DNA from: Saprospiraceae bacterium
Lineage (GTDB): Bacteria > Bacteroidota > Bacteroidia > Chitinophagales > Saprospiraceae
Assembly: GCA_022841745.1 (NCBI GenBank)
Contig: JALHQW010000012.1
Location: forward strand, 62,001-126,000
DNA: 64,000 nucleotides
Direction: 5' to 3'
In this document: in pieces, positions 43,729 through 53,910 of the stretch
How the letters are laid out: each line of letters starts with the position of its first letter
Position numbering within the stretch: position 1 is the stretch's first letter
Position numbers and translations under genes: made by a program
Notes under the pieces: model-generated
What the model was told of the DNA's origin: nothing
The model's database searches: none
The model's input: only the letters and a program-made list of their open reading frames with translations

Positions 43729-44367
43729 TTAATCATAATCTTCATCGTCATCGTCATCTTCATGATGTAGTTCGTAATTGTCATAGCCACCTTCGAGATA
43801 CTCAATTCTATCTGCCCTTGAAGGGTGCGTGGAAGTCTCACCTATTGCCGTACAAAGCATATATGCAAGTTTGACCATTTCAAAGTCAATGTCGAAATGT
43901 GCGGACCATTTACCTGCAAACCAATCAGCCTGCAGCTCGCTTTCGCGCTGTTCATCAACGCCATGGACATGGCCATTCTGCCAGTGTCCAATCTCGTGTA
44001 AGAGTATGGTTGCTACTACCGCTCCAACTTCCTCGCTGTCTCCTATTAAACCCAACCTTTGTTCAAGGTTTCTTATAAATATTGGGCTGTAATAAATCTT
44101 ATATTCTCCAGTTAATTTATCAAATTCGGCTTGCATGTTCCGAACGTTCTTAGCAGGCAATGCAAAGAATTTGTAGCTGGATATTCCCATTTCTGAATTG
44201 ATATCCTCTATCGCTTCCTGCATCATCTGTGATAATTCCTCATCTTCTTCTGATTCGATTACCATTGGAACCGGCTTTACAGCCTGGCCACTAAAGGCAC
44301 ACCTGAAGTTTTGGGAAAACAATGGAAGAGTGATTGTGAACAGGGCGATGAAACAACAAGTTCTCAT
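43729..44367 (-). CDS. Secreted M48-like metalloprotease
   Basis: 212 residues from the ATG at 44367 (MRTCCFIALFTITLPLFSQ, signal peptide). The upstream 21 codons are polar and unlikely to be used. LLHEIGHWQNGH carries the HExxH zinc motif (His124), and ESELQADWFAGKWSA supplies the third ligand 40 residues later. The whole is a compact M48/DUF-type peptidase domain ending in SRADRIEYLEGGY, then a very acidic tail (HHEDDDDDEDYD) that may bind calcium or keep the enzyme soluble. It is transcribed from regulon site A with a 120-base leader. It is probably a periplasmic or secreted protease. Confidence 0.82.
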   Translation of the reverse strand: MRTCCFIALFTITLPLFSQNFRCAFSGQAVKPVPMVIESEEDEELSQMMQEAIEDINSEMGISSYKFFALPAKNVRNMQAEFDKLTGEYKIYYSPIFIRNLEQRLGLIGDSEEVGAVVATILLHEIGHWQNGHVHGVDEQRESELQADWFAGKWSAHFDIDFEMVKLAYMLCTAIGETSTHPSRADRIEYLEGGYDNYELHHEDDDDDEDYD

Positions 44368-44439
44368 GGATGATTCATTTATAATGATGCCTTCTCTATC
44401 GCTTCCGGCATTGCGTCCTACTTCTTTCAAGGAGTTTCG

Positions 44440-44518
44440 GATTTTCTCCCTGCAAGCAATTTTGATTGTCTCATCGTTGCTTACATCCGTATGTACCAGT
44501 CATTTCCCCCTTGTTATC
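44440..44518 (-). promoter_or_regulatory. ECF-like promoter site A with structured leader
   Basis: GATAACA (44512-44518), 14 bases, GGTACATAC (44489-44497). A T-rich tract upstream resembles an UP element. The following leader has GTAAGCAACGATGA and, 20 bases on, TTGCTTGC, which could pair (AAGCAA with TTGCTT). The same promoter and leader words occur before the genes at 55104 and 59023. Confidence 0.7.
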
Positions 44519-44618
44519 AACTTGAAGAAAAAAAATGAAATTCTTTTCCAAGTGAAATGCTTCAACCCGTTCAGTGCAGAGTGCGCTCGCTTTTGCTCAC
44601 ATCACTCCAGTTTCAAAG

Positions 44619-44650
44619 CAAAAAAAAGGGAGCAGCTTTTGGCCGCCCCC
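44619..44650 (-). terminator. Intrinsic terminator of the large T9SS protein gene
   Basis: On the minus strand GGGGGCGGC, loop CAAAA, GCTGCTCCC (two G-U pairs) is followed by nine T residues. It lies 28 bases after the stop at 44678. Confidence 0.85.
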
Positions 44651-44677
44651 TCGTTTTCAAAAGAAGATTTTTTAGGA

Positions 44678-47600
44678 TTAGTGAATGACCACGATTCGGC
44701 GGGTCATGGATGAACCTCCAACGGATATTTTCAACAAGTACATCCCGTTTGGCCTTGCGCTTGCATCAAAACTGAACTGTCCGCCAGTGGTAGTAGTATG
44801 GAAGGTTTCAAGCTGCCTACCTGCTGCATCCAGCAGTTCAATCCTGACATTTTCAATGCTTTCCATTTCCAAATCAACCTTGAACATGCCCGAAGTGGGG
44901 TTCGGGAAGATGGCCAAATTTTTCACGGAGCCTATCTCAAGGCTACTGGAAACGATGCCCAAGCTCCCAGATGTGCCGCAACCATTGGCATCCGTCACGC
45001 TGACCGTGTAAGTACCGGGTGCCAATCCAGTTGCAGTTTGCCCGGTCTGTCCATTTGACCAGTTGTAGGTGTAAGGGGCGGTGCCGCCTTCCACGGTTGC
45101 TGTTACAGAGCCGTCGCCATTGTCGGTAAGATTGACGACGCTTGGGCCAGAGGTGCTGCATGGGAAGAGGATATTGACTGAGCCACCTAACGTAACTGCT
45201 TGTAACTCTCCGTCAATATTTTCAAAGTAGGGTGCAGTAGGATTGTCGGTGAAGTTCATTGTTGCGTTTTGGCCTACATTGCCGATAGCTTTGAAACGCA
45301 GTGTGAACAGGTAGCTGGAATCGGCCAAAGATTTTGGTTCGCCACTGAACCAAACAAAGGCAAGACTACCTGTTGCATCGTTGACATTGAAGTTGGTTGG
45401 TTGCAAGCTAATGTTGCCGTTCATCCCAACAATTTCCTGAAACTCCAGCTTAGATGCATCCCAACCAAGCGAATACTGCATGGCAAGCATATCTTGGAAA
45501 TTGGTTACGCCCAAGCTTATTTCTACTGTTTCGCCTGCTTCAACAGAAGCGTTGGTCAAGTATAGGCCGACGTCGGAATTGCTGCGCTCGCCTGACTTAT
45601 CCCCACCTGTATCACCAAACTGGTTGGTGTTCGCATTGTTGGTCACATCGCCCATTTTGGCCGCCGTAAAGTCCAGGTTGGCCGTATTAGCGGACACCCC
45701 GTTTAGACTGATGCTTTCTGGAAAAGCACTTGCAAATGGATTCTGTGGGTTAGGGAAGCTGAACGTCTTTGGCACAAAGCGCCACGACTCTACATCTGGA
45801 AAATCAGTGATGATGCCAAGTATCAGTCGCTGGATGTCAACGAGGTCGCCACCATTGATGGGATTCGTGGCACTGGTCGGTTTGGTATTGGCGGCAATCA
45901 GTTTATGCGGTGAATTGAGTGGCTCAAGTCCGAGGATATGCCGTTGGATTTTCACCAAGTCGCCTCCGTTCACGCCATTGAGGTAGTTGATGTCCTTTTT
46001 AGGTGTTACAACATAATTGCCCCCGGCACTCACGTTTTGGAAACAATAGTTGCCCTGTGCATCGGTAGTGGTAGTTTGAGGCGACGAGCCACCTGTAAGT
46101 GTCACCGTCACGTTTCCAATTCCGGCGTTGTCCTCCCGGGTAATTTTACCGCAAAGCTGCACGGTAGATAGCACACAGGCCGACCCACCCGTCATGGTTG
46201 GGTTCACATCAGTGTCTGCGCCGTTGTACTTGATTTGGGCATAAATGGCGGTGGGTATGTTCTCAAACGAGATGGGCGAACTAGCACCGCTGTTACCTGC
46301 AACTTGTATCTTCAGCATGGCAATGATTGTATTGTTTGGCAAACTCAAAGGATTGCCATCCGACCAAAGCATTGACCCAGTCGTCGAATTGTCGTCAGTG
46401 GTCAATGGAAAACCTGGCAGGTTCACCGGCACTATCTCGACCAATTGTCCAACGTTGGTATTGCCGAGTTTTACTGAAAACTGGAAAGTGGAAACATTGG
46501 TGAAATTAGATACCCTGATGGGTACTTCCAGCAATTGACCTTGCGCACCGCATACATCATCATCTAAATTGAACTGGGGAATAAATTGGGCCGGAACTGT
46601 AACAGGCACAACCACATCCTCGCAGTATTGCTGCGAGCTTCCGCAACTGTTCGTCACCGTCAGGCAGCAGTTATAAGTGCCTGGGGGCAATGGCTGCGTT
46701 GGGTTTGGCTGGCTGCTGCTTCCAGCATTGCCAAACGTCCATGCGTAAGCGGTCGGGTTGCCCGTCGTGGCGCTCGTGAAGCTGACCGTCCCGCTGTTCT
46801 GGGTAAAAGTGAACGATGCAGTGGGCGGCTGGCAGACTGTGACGGGCAGGCAAAATTGCGTTGAGCTACCGCAACTGTTCGTCACCGTCAGGCAGCAGTT
46901 GTAAGTGCCCGGAGGCAATGGCTGTGTCGGGTTTGGTTGGGTGCTGCTGCCAGCGTTGCCAAACGTCCATGCGTAAACGGTCGGATTGCCAGTCGTGGCG
47001 CTCGTGAAGCTGACCATCCCGTTGTTCTGGGTAAAACTGAACGATGCGGTTGGCGGCGGGCAAGCGATGACAATGGTTGAGCAGATGGGCGGCGAGGTAG
47101 TGCAGCCGTTAGATACGGTCAGACAGCAGTTGTAAGAACCCGGCGACGGAAAAGTAAAGGTTGGGTTCTGCTGAGTGCTGGCGCCAATTCCCCCAAAGTT
47201 CCAGGAATACGAGTTGGGGCTTGGTGTGCCGTTACTTTGGTTGAAAAAGCTCACCGTGCTGCCCGAAACGCTAAAGGTAAACGCAGGGTTGAGTATGCAG
47301 TCCACTGGAATGTCCAAGGTCTTGCAGCAGTAGTAATAACAACCTGATGACTGGTCGTAATACCGTACATAGATGGTCTGCGCGCTGCCCGGAGGCAGTA
47401 CGACAGTTGTCTGGTTGCCAGTGCCGATTTGATTGGTGCCATTGAACCACGTCACTTGTTGGAAGGTGCTGTTGACCTGCAACGTGGTGTTGCCACCTTG
47501 CCCGAAAGTTGGCGTAATAGTCCCTGAACAAATAGTTGGGTCGCAGAGATAAACCCGGATGCAGCAGATGAACCAGCAGTTGGAGTTTAAATCATAATAA

Positions 47601-50584
47601 CGGACGCTGATGTCCCTTGGCCCGCAGTTGGATGGCGATGGAACTGGCAGCGGCTGCGAAGTAAAGCCATTGCCCAAGGATTGACCAGTTTGGTCCACCT
47701 GCCAGGCAATGTTCTGGTAGTTGCCGGAAGACAAGGTAAACTGGTAACCTTGGCCAGTGACATAGACTGGCGGTGCAATGGTGCCGCAGTTGAACGGACT
47801 GCACAGGTAAATCGTACGGCAGCAGATATACCAGCAGCCTGAGCCAGGGTTGAAATAACGAACCGTAATGGTGCGCTCGCCACAGGGCGAAGGTATCGGA
47901 TAGGGCTGTGAAATCTCGCCTGTGCCAAGGGCCAAAGCGCCACCGGGGTGGTCGTCCACCGTCCAACTGATATTGGTTGCACCATTAAAATTGAGGTCGA
48001 ATTGGTAGCTGTTGCTGCTGGACAAATAGTTGTAGGTGAAATCGTAGCAAGTGAAGGGGTTGCACAGATAAACTGTCCTGCAACAGATTTTCCAGCAACC
48101 CGTGACAGGGTTGTAATATTTGACGGAAATGGTACGGGGTACGCACTGTGAAGGAATGGTCCAATTGACTTGCCCCGTGTTGCCGATGACCGTGTTCGGT
48201 GCATCGTCCCATGCCCAAGAAATGTTTGTGTACTGGCTGGCATTTTGCAGGTTGAATACCATCTGGTTGCCATTGAAGCTATAGAGAATACTGCCCTCGC
48301 AGTTCACTGGAGGCTCGATACAGAATTTGCGGCAGCAATACTCCACGCAGCCATTGGCACCGATGATGGGGAAACAAACATCATAATTGCCTGCAGAGGG
48401 AAAGGTATAATTAAAGGTAGTATTGGTCGCATTGGACACGTTTTGGCCATTCACCCGCCATGTCTGGCCCGGTGCCATTGCTTGGCCGCTGGCGGTGAAA
48501 TTGTATTGCAGCGAGTTGCTAACAGCTGAGTAGGCGATGGTGCCACAGCTGAAATTATAGACGGGTGTGGGTGGGCAGCAGTTCCAGTCCACCGTCAAGG
48601 TATAATTGCCAACTTGGTTGTTGTATCCATCTACAACCACATAATAAATGCCCGCTGGCAGGGATACCTGAATGGTTTCGGACGATGTACCAGCATTGGT
48701 GCTCCATTCGATGCACTGGTCTTTGTCGCAAGCGGAGAGCAGGAACAACTCAAGGTTGGTTGTCAGGTTGGTCAACGTAACCATGACGGTGGTGGGGCTT
48801 GGGAGGTTAAAACGGTGTATCCGCTCTGGCCCGCTGTTGGAGATGTTCATTTGGTTGTTGTTGGCGGGCTTTCTATAAATGCTGACATTGCTTTGCGCAA
48901 AATTCGTAGAGTGGGAAAAAGGGACATCACAGGTTAGTTCCTGTGCGATGGAGCTGCAGTTCAGTTCATTGCAGAAGAAGTCAATATTGAAGTTACCTTG
49001 TGAAGTAGCGAATTGACCGTCAACAACGATATAATAGGTGCCAGCCGAAACAGGGTGGACGATGGCTTCGAGGTTGCTTGCCGAATTAGTGGATGTGCTG
49101 GAAGCAAGACAAGTGACCGTATTGCAGTTATCAGACAACAGGAACAGGTCGAGGTCAAGCCCTGAAGTGAGTATTTCAAGGCCGATTTGCAAGTCAGACG
49201 GTTGATTGACGGTGATTTTATAGACTTTTTCAGGGCCTTGAAAAGTCGCTCCAGCCACACATGGATAGCTAGAAATATTGTTGCCACCGCCAACAGTTGT
49301 TTGGTTTTGCAGGAAAGTTCCGCAAGTGACCGTGGTAGCGTTGGCGCAAAAGTTGGTTGAACCACAACCCGGGTCTGGCGCTATCTTGTAAAGGTTAAAA
49401 TTGTCAAAACCAGCACCAGCTTCCCCACCGCCAATGACGGCGTAGCCATTGTCGGCTGTTTTTAGGATGTCGGTTCCATAAGCAGAATAAAATCCAAAGC
49501 CATAGGATGAATCCCACACAAGGTTCAGGTCACTATCAAATTTCCTGACTGATATGCCATCGCTAGACGCCCAAAAATTGCTATAGCGTCCGCAAATAAC
49601 AGGTCTGTTGTCGCAGGACAAACCAAGGCCATAAAAATCCAAGGTGTAATCAGAGAGGTCTGATGACACAATCTCAGCATCCAATGCAGTCCCAGAAGCA
49701 TTCAGTTTCAACAACCAATCCCCCAAGCCAACGCTCAACGGCCCCCAAGGAGAAATATTGAATGGGCAATAGTCTCTTGAATGTCCTAAAATGTAAATGG
49801 TGCCGTCAGGTGCGGCAACAATATCACGGCCAAAATCATCAGACCTGAAGCTCCCGTATTGTTTGCTCCAAATAACGTTAAGGTTTATGTCCAATTGGGC
49901 GCACCATACATCGGTATACCCTATTTCTCCACAGGCTGGCCCATTATCTGTTCTGCCCAACAGCAAATAGTTGCTGCCAGATTTTTCAACACGAGCATAA
50001 AAACCCCAAATACCATTTGTATAGTTAGATCTCCTGCTTACTTCATTGCCATTATTATCCATTTTCACAATTACACCAAACCCGGCGCTAGAGGCTTGAC
50101 CTCCCACCATAAACCCAGTTGGCGTCGTCACAATGCTACTTGCCTCTGATATGTTCAGGATTTCTTTGTTCCAGATAGTGGCACCGGTGGATTTGTTGAC
50201 TTTGATGATGCGTGCTTTATCGCTTTCCGTAGCGAGTTCGCCTACCAGTACATAACCATCAGAGACCTCTACGGCACCAGATACCTTGTCCCCAAAGTAG
50301 TTGGCGGAACTGCCATAGGTTTTTTGCCATTGAATGGCACCACTTGAATTGGTCTTTACAATCCATCCATCGGACATACCACCCAAATACCCGGTTACAT
50401 CCCCATTGTTGGATTGGGTAAAACCAACCATGAGGTAGCCCCCATCGCTGGTCTGCAAAAAAGTCTTGGCCTGGTCATTTTGCGTGCCGCCATAGGAATC
50501 GTTCCATTGGAACGAAGGCCCGGTCTGCGCTGCAACCAAGCTTACAAAAAGCAAGAAAACGAAAATCAATGTAGCATTTTTCAT
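44678..50584 (-). CDS. Giant T9SS protein with PPC, PKD, cohesin and dockerin-like modules
   Basis: 1968 residues from the ATG at 50584 (MKNATLIFVFLLFVSLVAAQ). In order there are an N-terminal propeller-like region of GGYLMVGFT and YVLVGE repeats (about 25-410), two PPC-type domains (about 415-660; GTYYIVVDG), and PKD/Ig-like repeats including four units ending in the CCR-x-YLC phrase (about 670-1100). Three classical PKD domains follow (about 1120-1330; the last two nearly identical), then a cohesin-like domain (about 1340-1480) and a CNA-B-like insert. Two dockerin-type repeats (GVNGGDLVKIQRHILGL, INGGDLVDIQRLILGI, about 1545-1600) precede a second cohesin-like domain (about 1670-1800), a SprB-like repeat and a T9SS sorting domain (LAIFPNPTSGMFKVDL). 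It is a large surface adhesin or scaffold. It is transcribed from regulon site E. Confidence 0.9.
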   Translation of the reverse strand: MKNATLIFVFLLFVSLVAAQTGPSFQWNDSYGGTQNDQAKTFLQTSDGGYLMVGFTQSNNGDVTGYLGGMSDGWIVKTNSSGAIQWQKTYGSSANYFGDKVSGAVEVSDGYVLVGELATESDKARIIKVNKSTGATIWNKEILNISEASSIVTTPTGFMVGGQASSAGFGVIVKMDNNGNEVSRRSNYTNGIWGFYARVEKSGSNYLLLGRTDNGPACGEIGYTDVWCAQLDINLNVIWSKQYGSFRSDDFGRDIVAAPDGTIYILGHSRDYCPFNISPWGPLSVGLGDWLLKLNASGTALDAEIVSSDLSDYTLDFYGLGLSCDNRPVICGRYSNFWASSDGISVRKFDSDLNLVWDSSYGFGFYSAYGTDILKTADNGYAVIGGGEAGAGFDNFNLYKIAPDPGCGSTNFCANATTVTCGTFLQNQTTVGGGNNISSYPCVAGATFQGPEKVYKITVNQPSDLQIGLEILTSGLDLDLFLLSDNCNTVTCLASSTSTNSASNLEAIVHPVSAGTYYIVVDGQFATSQGNFNIDFFCNELNCSSIAQELTCDVPFSHSTNFAQSNVSIYRKPANNNQMNISNSGPERIHRFNLPSPTTVMVTLTNLTTNLELFLLSACDKDQCIEWSTNAGTSSETIQVSLPAGIYYVVVDGYNNQVGNYTLTVDWNCCPPTPVYNFSCGTIAYSAVSNSLQYNFTASGQAMAPGQTWRVNGQNVSNATNTTFNYTFPSAGNYDVCFPIIGANGCVEYCCRKFCIEPPVNCEGSILYSFNGNQMVFNLQNASQYTNISWAWDDAPNTVIGNTGQVNWTIPSQCVPRTISVKYYNPVTGCWKICCRTVYLCNPFTCYDFTYNYLSSSNSYQFDLNFNGATNISWTVDDHPGGALALGTGEISQPYPIPSPCGERTITVRYFNPGSGCWYICCRTIYLCSPFNCGTIAPPVYVTGQGYQFTLSSGNYQNIAWQVDQTGQSLGNGFTSQPLPVPSPSNCGPRDISVRYYDLNSNCWFICCIRVYLCDPTICSGTITPTFGQGGNTTLQVNSTFQQVTWFNGTNQIGTGNQTTVVLPPGSAQTIYVRYYDQSSGCYYYCCKTLDIPVDCILNPAFTFSVSGSTVSFFNQSNGTPSPNSYSWNFGGIGASTQQNPTFTFPSPGSYNCCLTVSNGCTTSPPICSTIVIACPPPTASFSFTQNNGMVSFTSATTGNPTVYAWTFGNAGSSTQPNPTQPLPPGTYNCCLTVTNSCGSSTQFCLPVTVCQPPTASFTFTQNSGTVSFTSATTGNPTAYAWTFGNAGSSSQPNPTQPLPPGTYNCCLTVTNSCGSSQQYCEDVVVPVTVPAQFIPQFNLDDDVCGAQGQLLEVPIRVSNFTNVSTFQFSVKLGNTNVGQLVEIVPVNLPGFPLTTDDNSTTGSMLWSDGNPLSLPNNTIIAMLKIQVAGNSGASSPISFENIPTAIYAQIKYNGADTDVNPTMTGGSACVLSTVQLCGKITREDNAGIGNVTVTLTGGSSPQTTTTDAQGNYCFQNVSAGGNYVVTPKKDINYLNGVNGGDLVKIQRHILGLEPLNSPHKLIAANTKPTSATNPINGGDLVDIQRLILGIITDFPDVESWRFVPKTFSFPNPQNPFASAFPESISLNGVSANTANLDFTAAKMGDVTNNANTNQFGDTGGDKSGERSNSDVGLYLTNASVEAGETVEISLGVTNFQDMLAMQYSLGWDASKLEFQEIVGMNGNISLQPTNFNVNDATGSLAFVWFSGEPKSLADSSYLFTLRFKAIGNVGQNATMNFTDNPTAPYFENIDGELQAVTLGGSVNILFPCSTSGPSVVNLTDNGDGSVTATVEGGTAPYTYNWSNGQTGQTATGLAPGTYTVSVTDANGCGTSGSLGIVSSSLEIGSVKNLAIFPNPTSGMFKVDLEMESIENVRIELLDAAGRQLETFHTTTTGGQFSFDASARPNGMYLLKISVGGSSMTRRIVVIH

Positions 50585-50647
50585 TGGAGAAAAGTTTTGA
50601 TTAATGGAAAAGGACCGAAGGCCATTCATATTGACCTTCGGGTTGGT

Positions 50648-50677
50648 CTATGTTCCATGCTTCGGGGGGCTGTTATC
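50648..50677 (-). promoter_or_regulatory. ECF-like promoter site E
   Basis: GATAACA, 14 bases, GGAACATAG. It lies 64 bp upstream of the ATG at 50584, with an A/T tract behind the first box. Confidence 0.6.
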
Positions 50678-50825
50678 AGTTTGCGGGATTTTTTTTGGAA
50701 AAGATGCCGAGGAGGGGGAGGGAGAGTTGGAGTAGGGCAACGCTGACAACTCTTGGGAGGGATGGCTATTTTCTGCCAGTAATGAAAAAATGGTATTGAG
50801 TGCTTGGGATTTTTGGGCGGTGGGG

Positions 50826-50833
50826 TATCTTTC
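50826..50833 (+). promoter_or_regulatory. -7 element of the second CHAT gene
   Basis: TATCTTTC, in the same context as at 35937 (GGGGTAT, TTTCGGCTTTGTT, AACC, AAAATT). Start of transcription is expected near 50840, 23 bases before the ATG. Confidence 0.5.
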
Positions 50834-50862
50834 GGCTTTGTTAACCTTTAAAATTCAGACCT

Positions 50863-53856
50863 ATGAAAAACTGTTTGATTGGCTTGTTTTTGTGTTTGCC
50901 GTTTCATCTAAATGCTCAATTATCGGAATTGCCGAGACCTGATATTTCTAATGAAATACTGAGAGCTATTGATTCCATTGATCAATCATTGCCCATAGTC
51001 AATCAAGTAGAAATCCCTGCGGACATAGAGAAAATAGAAAGAAATTTAGATAGCATCTACAATTTGATTTTCATTTATGCATCAAGAGGGGATATAGTCG
51101 GTTCACGAAATGCTGGCATAAGCGGGCTTCATTATGCGAGGACTAACTTTCCCAGGATTGACGCCCATTGTGCAAATGCTTGGGGAAAATTAGCCGGAGC
51201 TTATTATTATTTCGAAGATGTTGGTATGGCATTGGGTGCGGCATTTAAAGCAGCAAAAATGCAGGAGGAACTCATTGGGTTGGAGGCTCGTGACTACTTA
51301 TCTAGCCTTCGTAGGATAGGAGTAATTTATGAAAGTTTGGGAGATATGGCACGTAGCATCCCATTTTATGAGGCAGCCGTGCGAGGATTTAGAAAGACTT
51401 TGGGCGAGTCAAACCTAACATACATTGGCAACCTGTGTGAATTGGCACGTGTTTATCACCAAGCTGGGAAATTTGAAATTTCAGAGAAAACATTTTTGGA
51501 AGGTTTGAAGTTAGAGGAAAAAGCCGATGGAAAATCACGCTCTTATGGATTACATGTGCTGGGGCTGGGCAACCTTTACGCAACACTTGGCCAATTCGAA
51601 AAAGCCGAAAAATATTTGCTTATAGCTCAAGAAGTTTTAGACAGCAACCAAATAGACAAATACGATAATTCTTATGTTTGGCCTAGGATACATCGTGCTG
51701 AACTTCACTTTGCAGCACTCAATTATGGAGAAGCCAAAATAATTCTCGACAAATTATGCCATTTGCTATCGCCAAGAAGAGACGAACAGGAGAATCTGGT
51801 TTATGCCACAGTCGCAACACTTGCAGGAAGACTATATACTGCACTGGAAAGTTACCAAGAAGCTGAAAAACTGCTATCCGACGCACTTGAAATCCGGGAA
51901 AAGCGGATGGTCGAAAACCACTACCTCTACGCCGAGACATTATCAGCCATGGCCTACTTGCGAACTGCCGAGGGAAATTATGATGAGGCCGTTAGTTTGA
52001 ACGAAAAAGTGGTAAAAATACAAAAGAACCTTTTTGGCGAATGCAATCCCAATACGCTATCTGGAAAATTTGAACTAGGGAGGTTGTATATCCTGAAGGG
52101 TGCCAATGAAACTGGAAGCAAATTATTAGAAAATGCCAGCCAATGCCTAAATGATATTTTATTTAAAGGGGCTGATTTTTTGACGGAGTCCGAACTCATG
52201 GTTTTTTGGCAGAATTTTTCAAAATACACTGATTTTTATTTTTCCCTACCTTTTACTTTTGAAACATCTCATCAGGGCTTGGCTGGCTCCATTTACAATG
52301 ATGTACTCTCGCACAAGGGCATAGCGGCAGAGACAAAAAAAACAATACTTCAATCAATTGCCTCAGAAGGGGGCAGTGTTTTGGCAACCTATCAGGCGCT
52401 CACTGACAAAAACAAGCAGTTGGCCAAGCATTATTTTAACAACAATGGAGTCGAGGCAGAGGTTTCCAAACTACAAGTTGAGGCAGACAGCCTTGAGCGT
52501 GTTCTTGTCAAGCATTCTGCCACATTTGCAAAGACACACCGCATGGCAAAATGGCCCAATATCGCTGCCAACCTGAAATCCGATGAAGCCACAATAGAAT
52601 TCATACATTTCACTTACCACAACCCTGAACCAACCGATTCTACTTTATACGCAGCCATAGTTTTGCGACCAGGATGGAAAACGCCAAAGTTGGTTTACCT
52701 CTGTGAGCACAATGAACTCGAAAGTTTATTTGTTGCAGATGATGCCATTACCGCTGCAGCTAAACTCTATGACCACACAAGCAAGAGAGGAGTTTCACCT
52801 GGTGGCAATACCATTGCTCCCCAGCTTTATCATTTGTTGTGGGCACCCCTTGATAGCCTATTAAAAGATGTTGAAACCATATATTATGCGCCCTCAGGTT
52901 TTTTGCACCGAATTGCGTTTGATGCTATTCTCACTGGAAAAAAAGAGGAGGTGTTGGCCGACCGTTTTAAGCTATACCAACTTTTTAGCACTAGAAATTT
53001 AGCCATAAACGCAATTGCACCAAAAACAGCAAACCTAAATACAGCCATGTTATTTGGCGGTATCAGCTATGATGATTTGAATCACGTACCATTGGCAGCG
53101 GTAAATATCAACGATGCAACTAACGAAATGGCTTTTATAGATTATAGTAGCCGAGTGCTGCCCCCGACCCGCAGCCACCGTGGCGACGGCTGGTCGTACC
53201 TGCCCGGCACCAAACAGGAGGTGGACAGGCTCTCCAAGCTGCTGGCCAAGCAAGGCTACGGCACGTCCACCTTCACCGATACTGTGGCCACAGAGGAGCG
53301 GTTCAAGCAGCTAGGCGTGGGCAGCCCCTCGCCCGCCATCCTGCACATCGCCACCCACGGCTTCTTCTTCCCCGACCCTGCTTTGAAAAAATCGCAGGGC
53401 ATGGACTTCGGCGGCAGCACCTCCATCCCGCTCTCCGAGCACCCGCTGATGCGCTCCGGCCTCTTGCTCGCCGGTGCCAACAAGGCGTGGAAGGAGGGAA
53501 AGCCCTTCCCCGGTCGGGAGGACGGCATCCTGACCGCCTACGAGATAGCACAGGTGAACCTGACCGGAACGAAGCTGGCCGTGCTCTCCGCCTGCGAGAC
53601 GGGCCTCGGCGACATCCAAGGCTCGGAAGGCGTGATGGGCCTCCAGCGCTCGCTGAAGATGGCGGGCGTGGAGAAGCTCATCGTCAGCCTCTGGGCCGTG
53701 CCGGACAAGGAATCAGCGGTGTTCATGGAGATGTTCTACACCAAATGGCTGGCCGAGGGCAAGGAGATTAGGGACGCTTTTTACGAGACGCAAAGATGGA
53801 TGCGCAAGCGGTACAAGAACCCGCTGGTTTGGGCGGGGTTTGTGCTGGTGGAGTGA
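50863..53856 (+). CDS. Secreted TPR-CHAT protease 2
   Basis: 997 residues with the same plan as the gene at 35974. It has a signal peptide (MKNCLIGLFLCLPFHLNAQ), TPRs (about 85-430; RIGVIYESLGDMARSIPFYEAAV), a helical linker and a CHAT domain with His832 (HIATHGFFF) and Cys911 (LSACETGLG), again 79 apart. From HRGDGW to the end I count 11 differences over 226 residues against CHAT 1, while the preceding 250 residues are only roughly half identical and the TPRs are different. By hand count GC is 37% at 53101-53160 and 73% at 53161-53220, so the change is within a few bases of 53157. The promoter and leader resemble CHAT 1. It probably recognises a different partner through its TPRs but cuts with the same catalytic module. 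Confidence 0.92.
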   Translation: MKNCLIGLFLCLPFHLNAQLSELPRPDISNEILRAIDSIDQSLPIVNQVEIPADIEKIERNLDSIYNLIFIYASRGDIVGSRNAGISGLHYARTNFPRIDAHCANAWGKLAGAYYYFEDVGMALGAAFKAAKMQEELIGLEARDYLSSLRRIGVIYESLGDMARSIPFYEAAVRGFRKTLGESNLTYIGNLCELARVYHQAGKFEISEKTFLEGLKLEEKADGKSRSYGLHVLGLGNLYATLGQFEKAEKYLLIAQEVLDSNQIDKYDNSYVWPRIHRAELHFAALNYGEAKIILDKLCHLLSPRRDEQENLVYATVATLAGRLYTALESYQEAEKLLSDALEIREKRMVENHYLYAETLSAMAYLRTAEGNYDEAVSLNEKVVKIQKNLFGECNPNTLSGKFELGRLYILKGANETGSKLLENASQCLNDILFKGADFLTESELMVFWQNFSKYTDFYFSLPFTFETSHQGLAGSIYNDVLSHKGIAAETKKTILQSIASEGGSVLATYQALTDKNKQLAKHYFNNNGVEAEVSKLQVEADSLERVLVKHSATFAKTHRMAKWPNIAANLKSDEATIEFIHFTYHNPEPTDSTLYAAIVLRPGWKTPKLVYLCEHNELESLFVADDAITAAAKLYDHTSKRGVSPGGNTIAPQLYHLLWAPLDSLLKDVETIYYAPSGFLHRIAFDAILTGKKEEVLADRFKLYQLFSTRNLAINAIAPKTANLNTAMLFGGISYDDLNHVPLAAVNINDATNEMAFIDYSSRVLPPTRSHRGDGWSYLPGTKQEVDRLSKLLAKQGYGTSTFTDTVATEERFKQLGVGSPSPAILHIATHGFFFPDPALKKSQGMDFGGSTSIPLSEHPLMRSGLLLAGANKAWKEGKPFPGREDGILTAYEIAQVNLTGTKLAVLSACETGLGDIQGSEGVMGLQRSLKMAGVEKLIVSLWAVPDKESAVFMEMFYTKWLAEGKEIRDAFYETQRWMRKRYKNPLVWAGFVLVE

Positions 53857-53862
53857 ATAAAA

Positions 53863-53892
53863 AAGGGCGGCCTGTTAGTACAAGCCGCCCTT
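53863..53892. terminator. Bidirectional terminator
   Basis: Arms of 13 bases with one mismatch (53863-53875 and 53880-53892, AAGGGCGGC core) stand between two convergent genes. The minus strand continues with a T-run (TTTTTTATTC). Confidence 0.75.
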
Positions 53893-53910
53893 CTTAATGC
53901 AAGGGGTATA

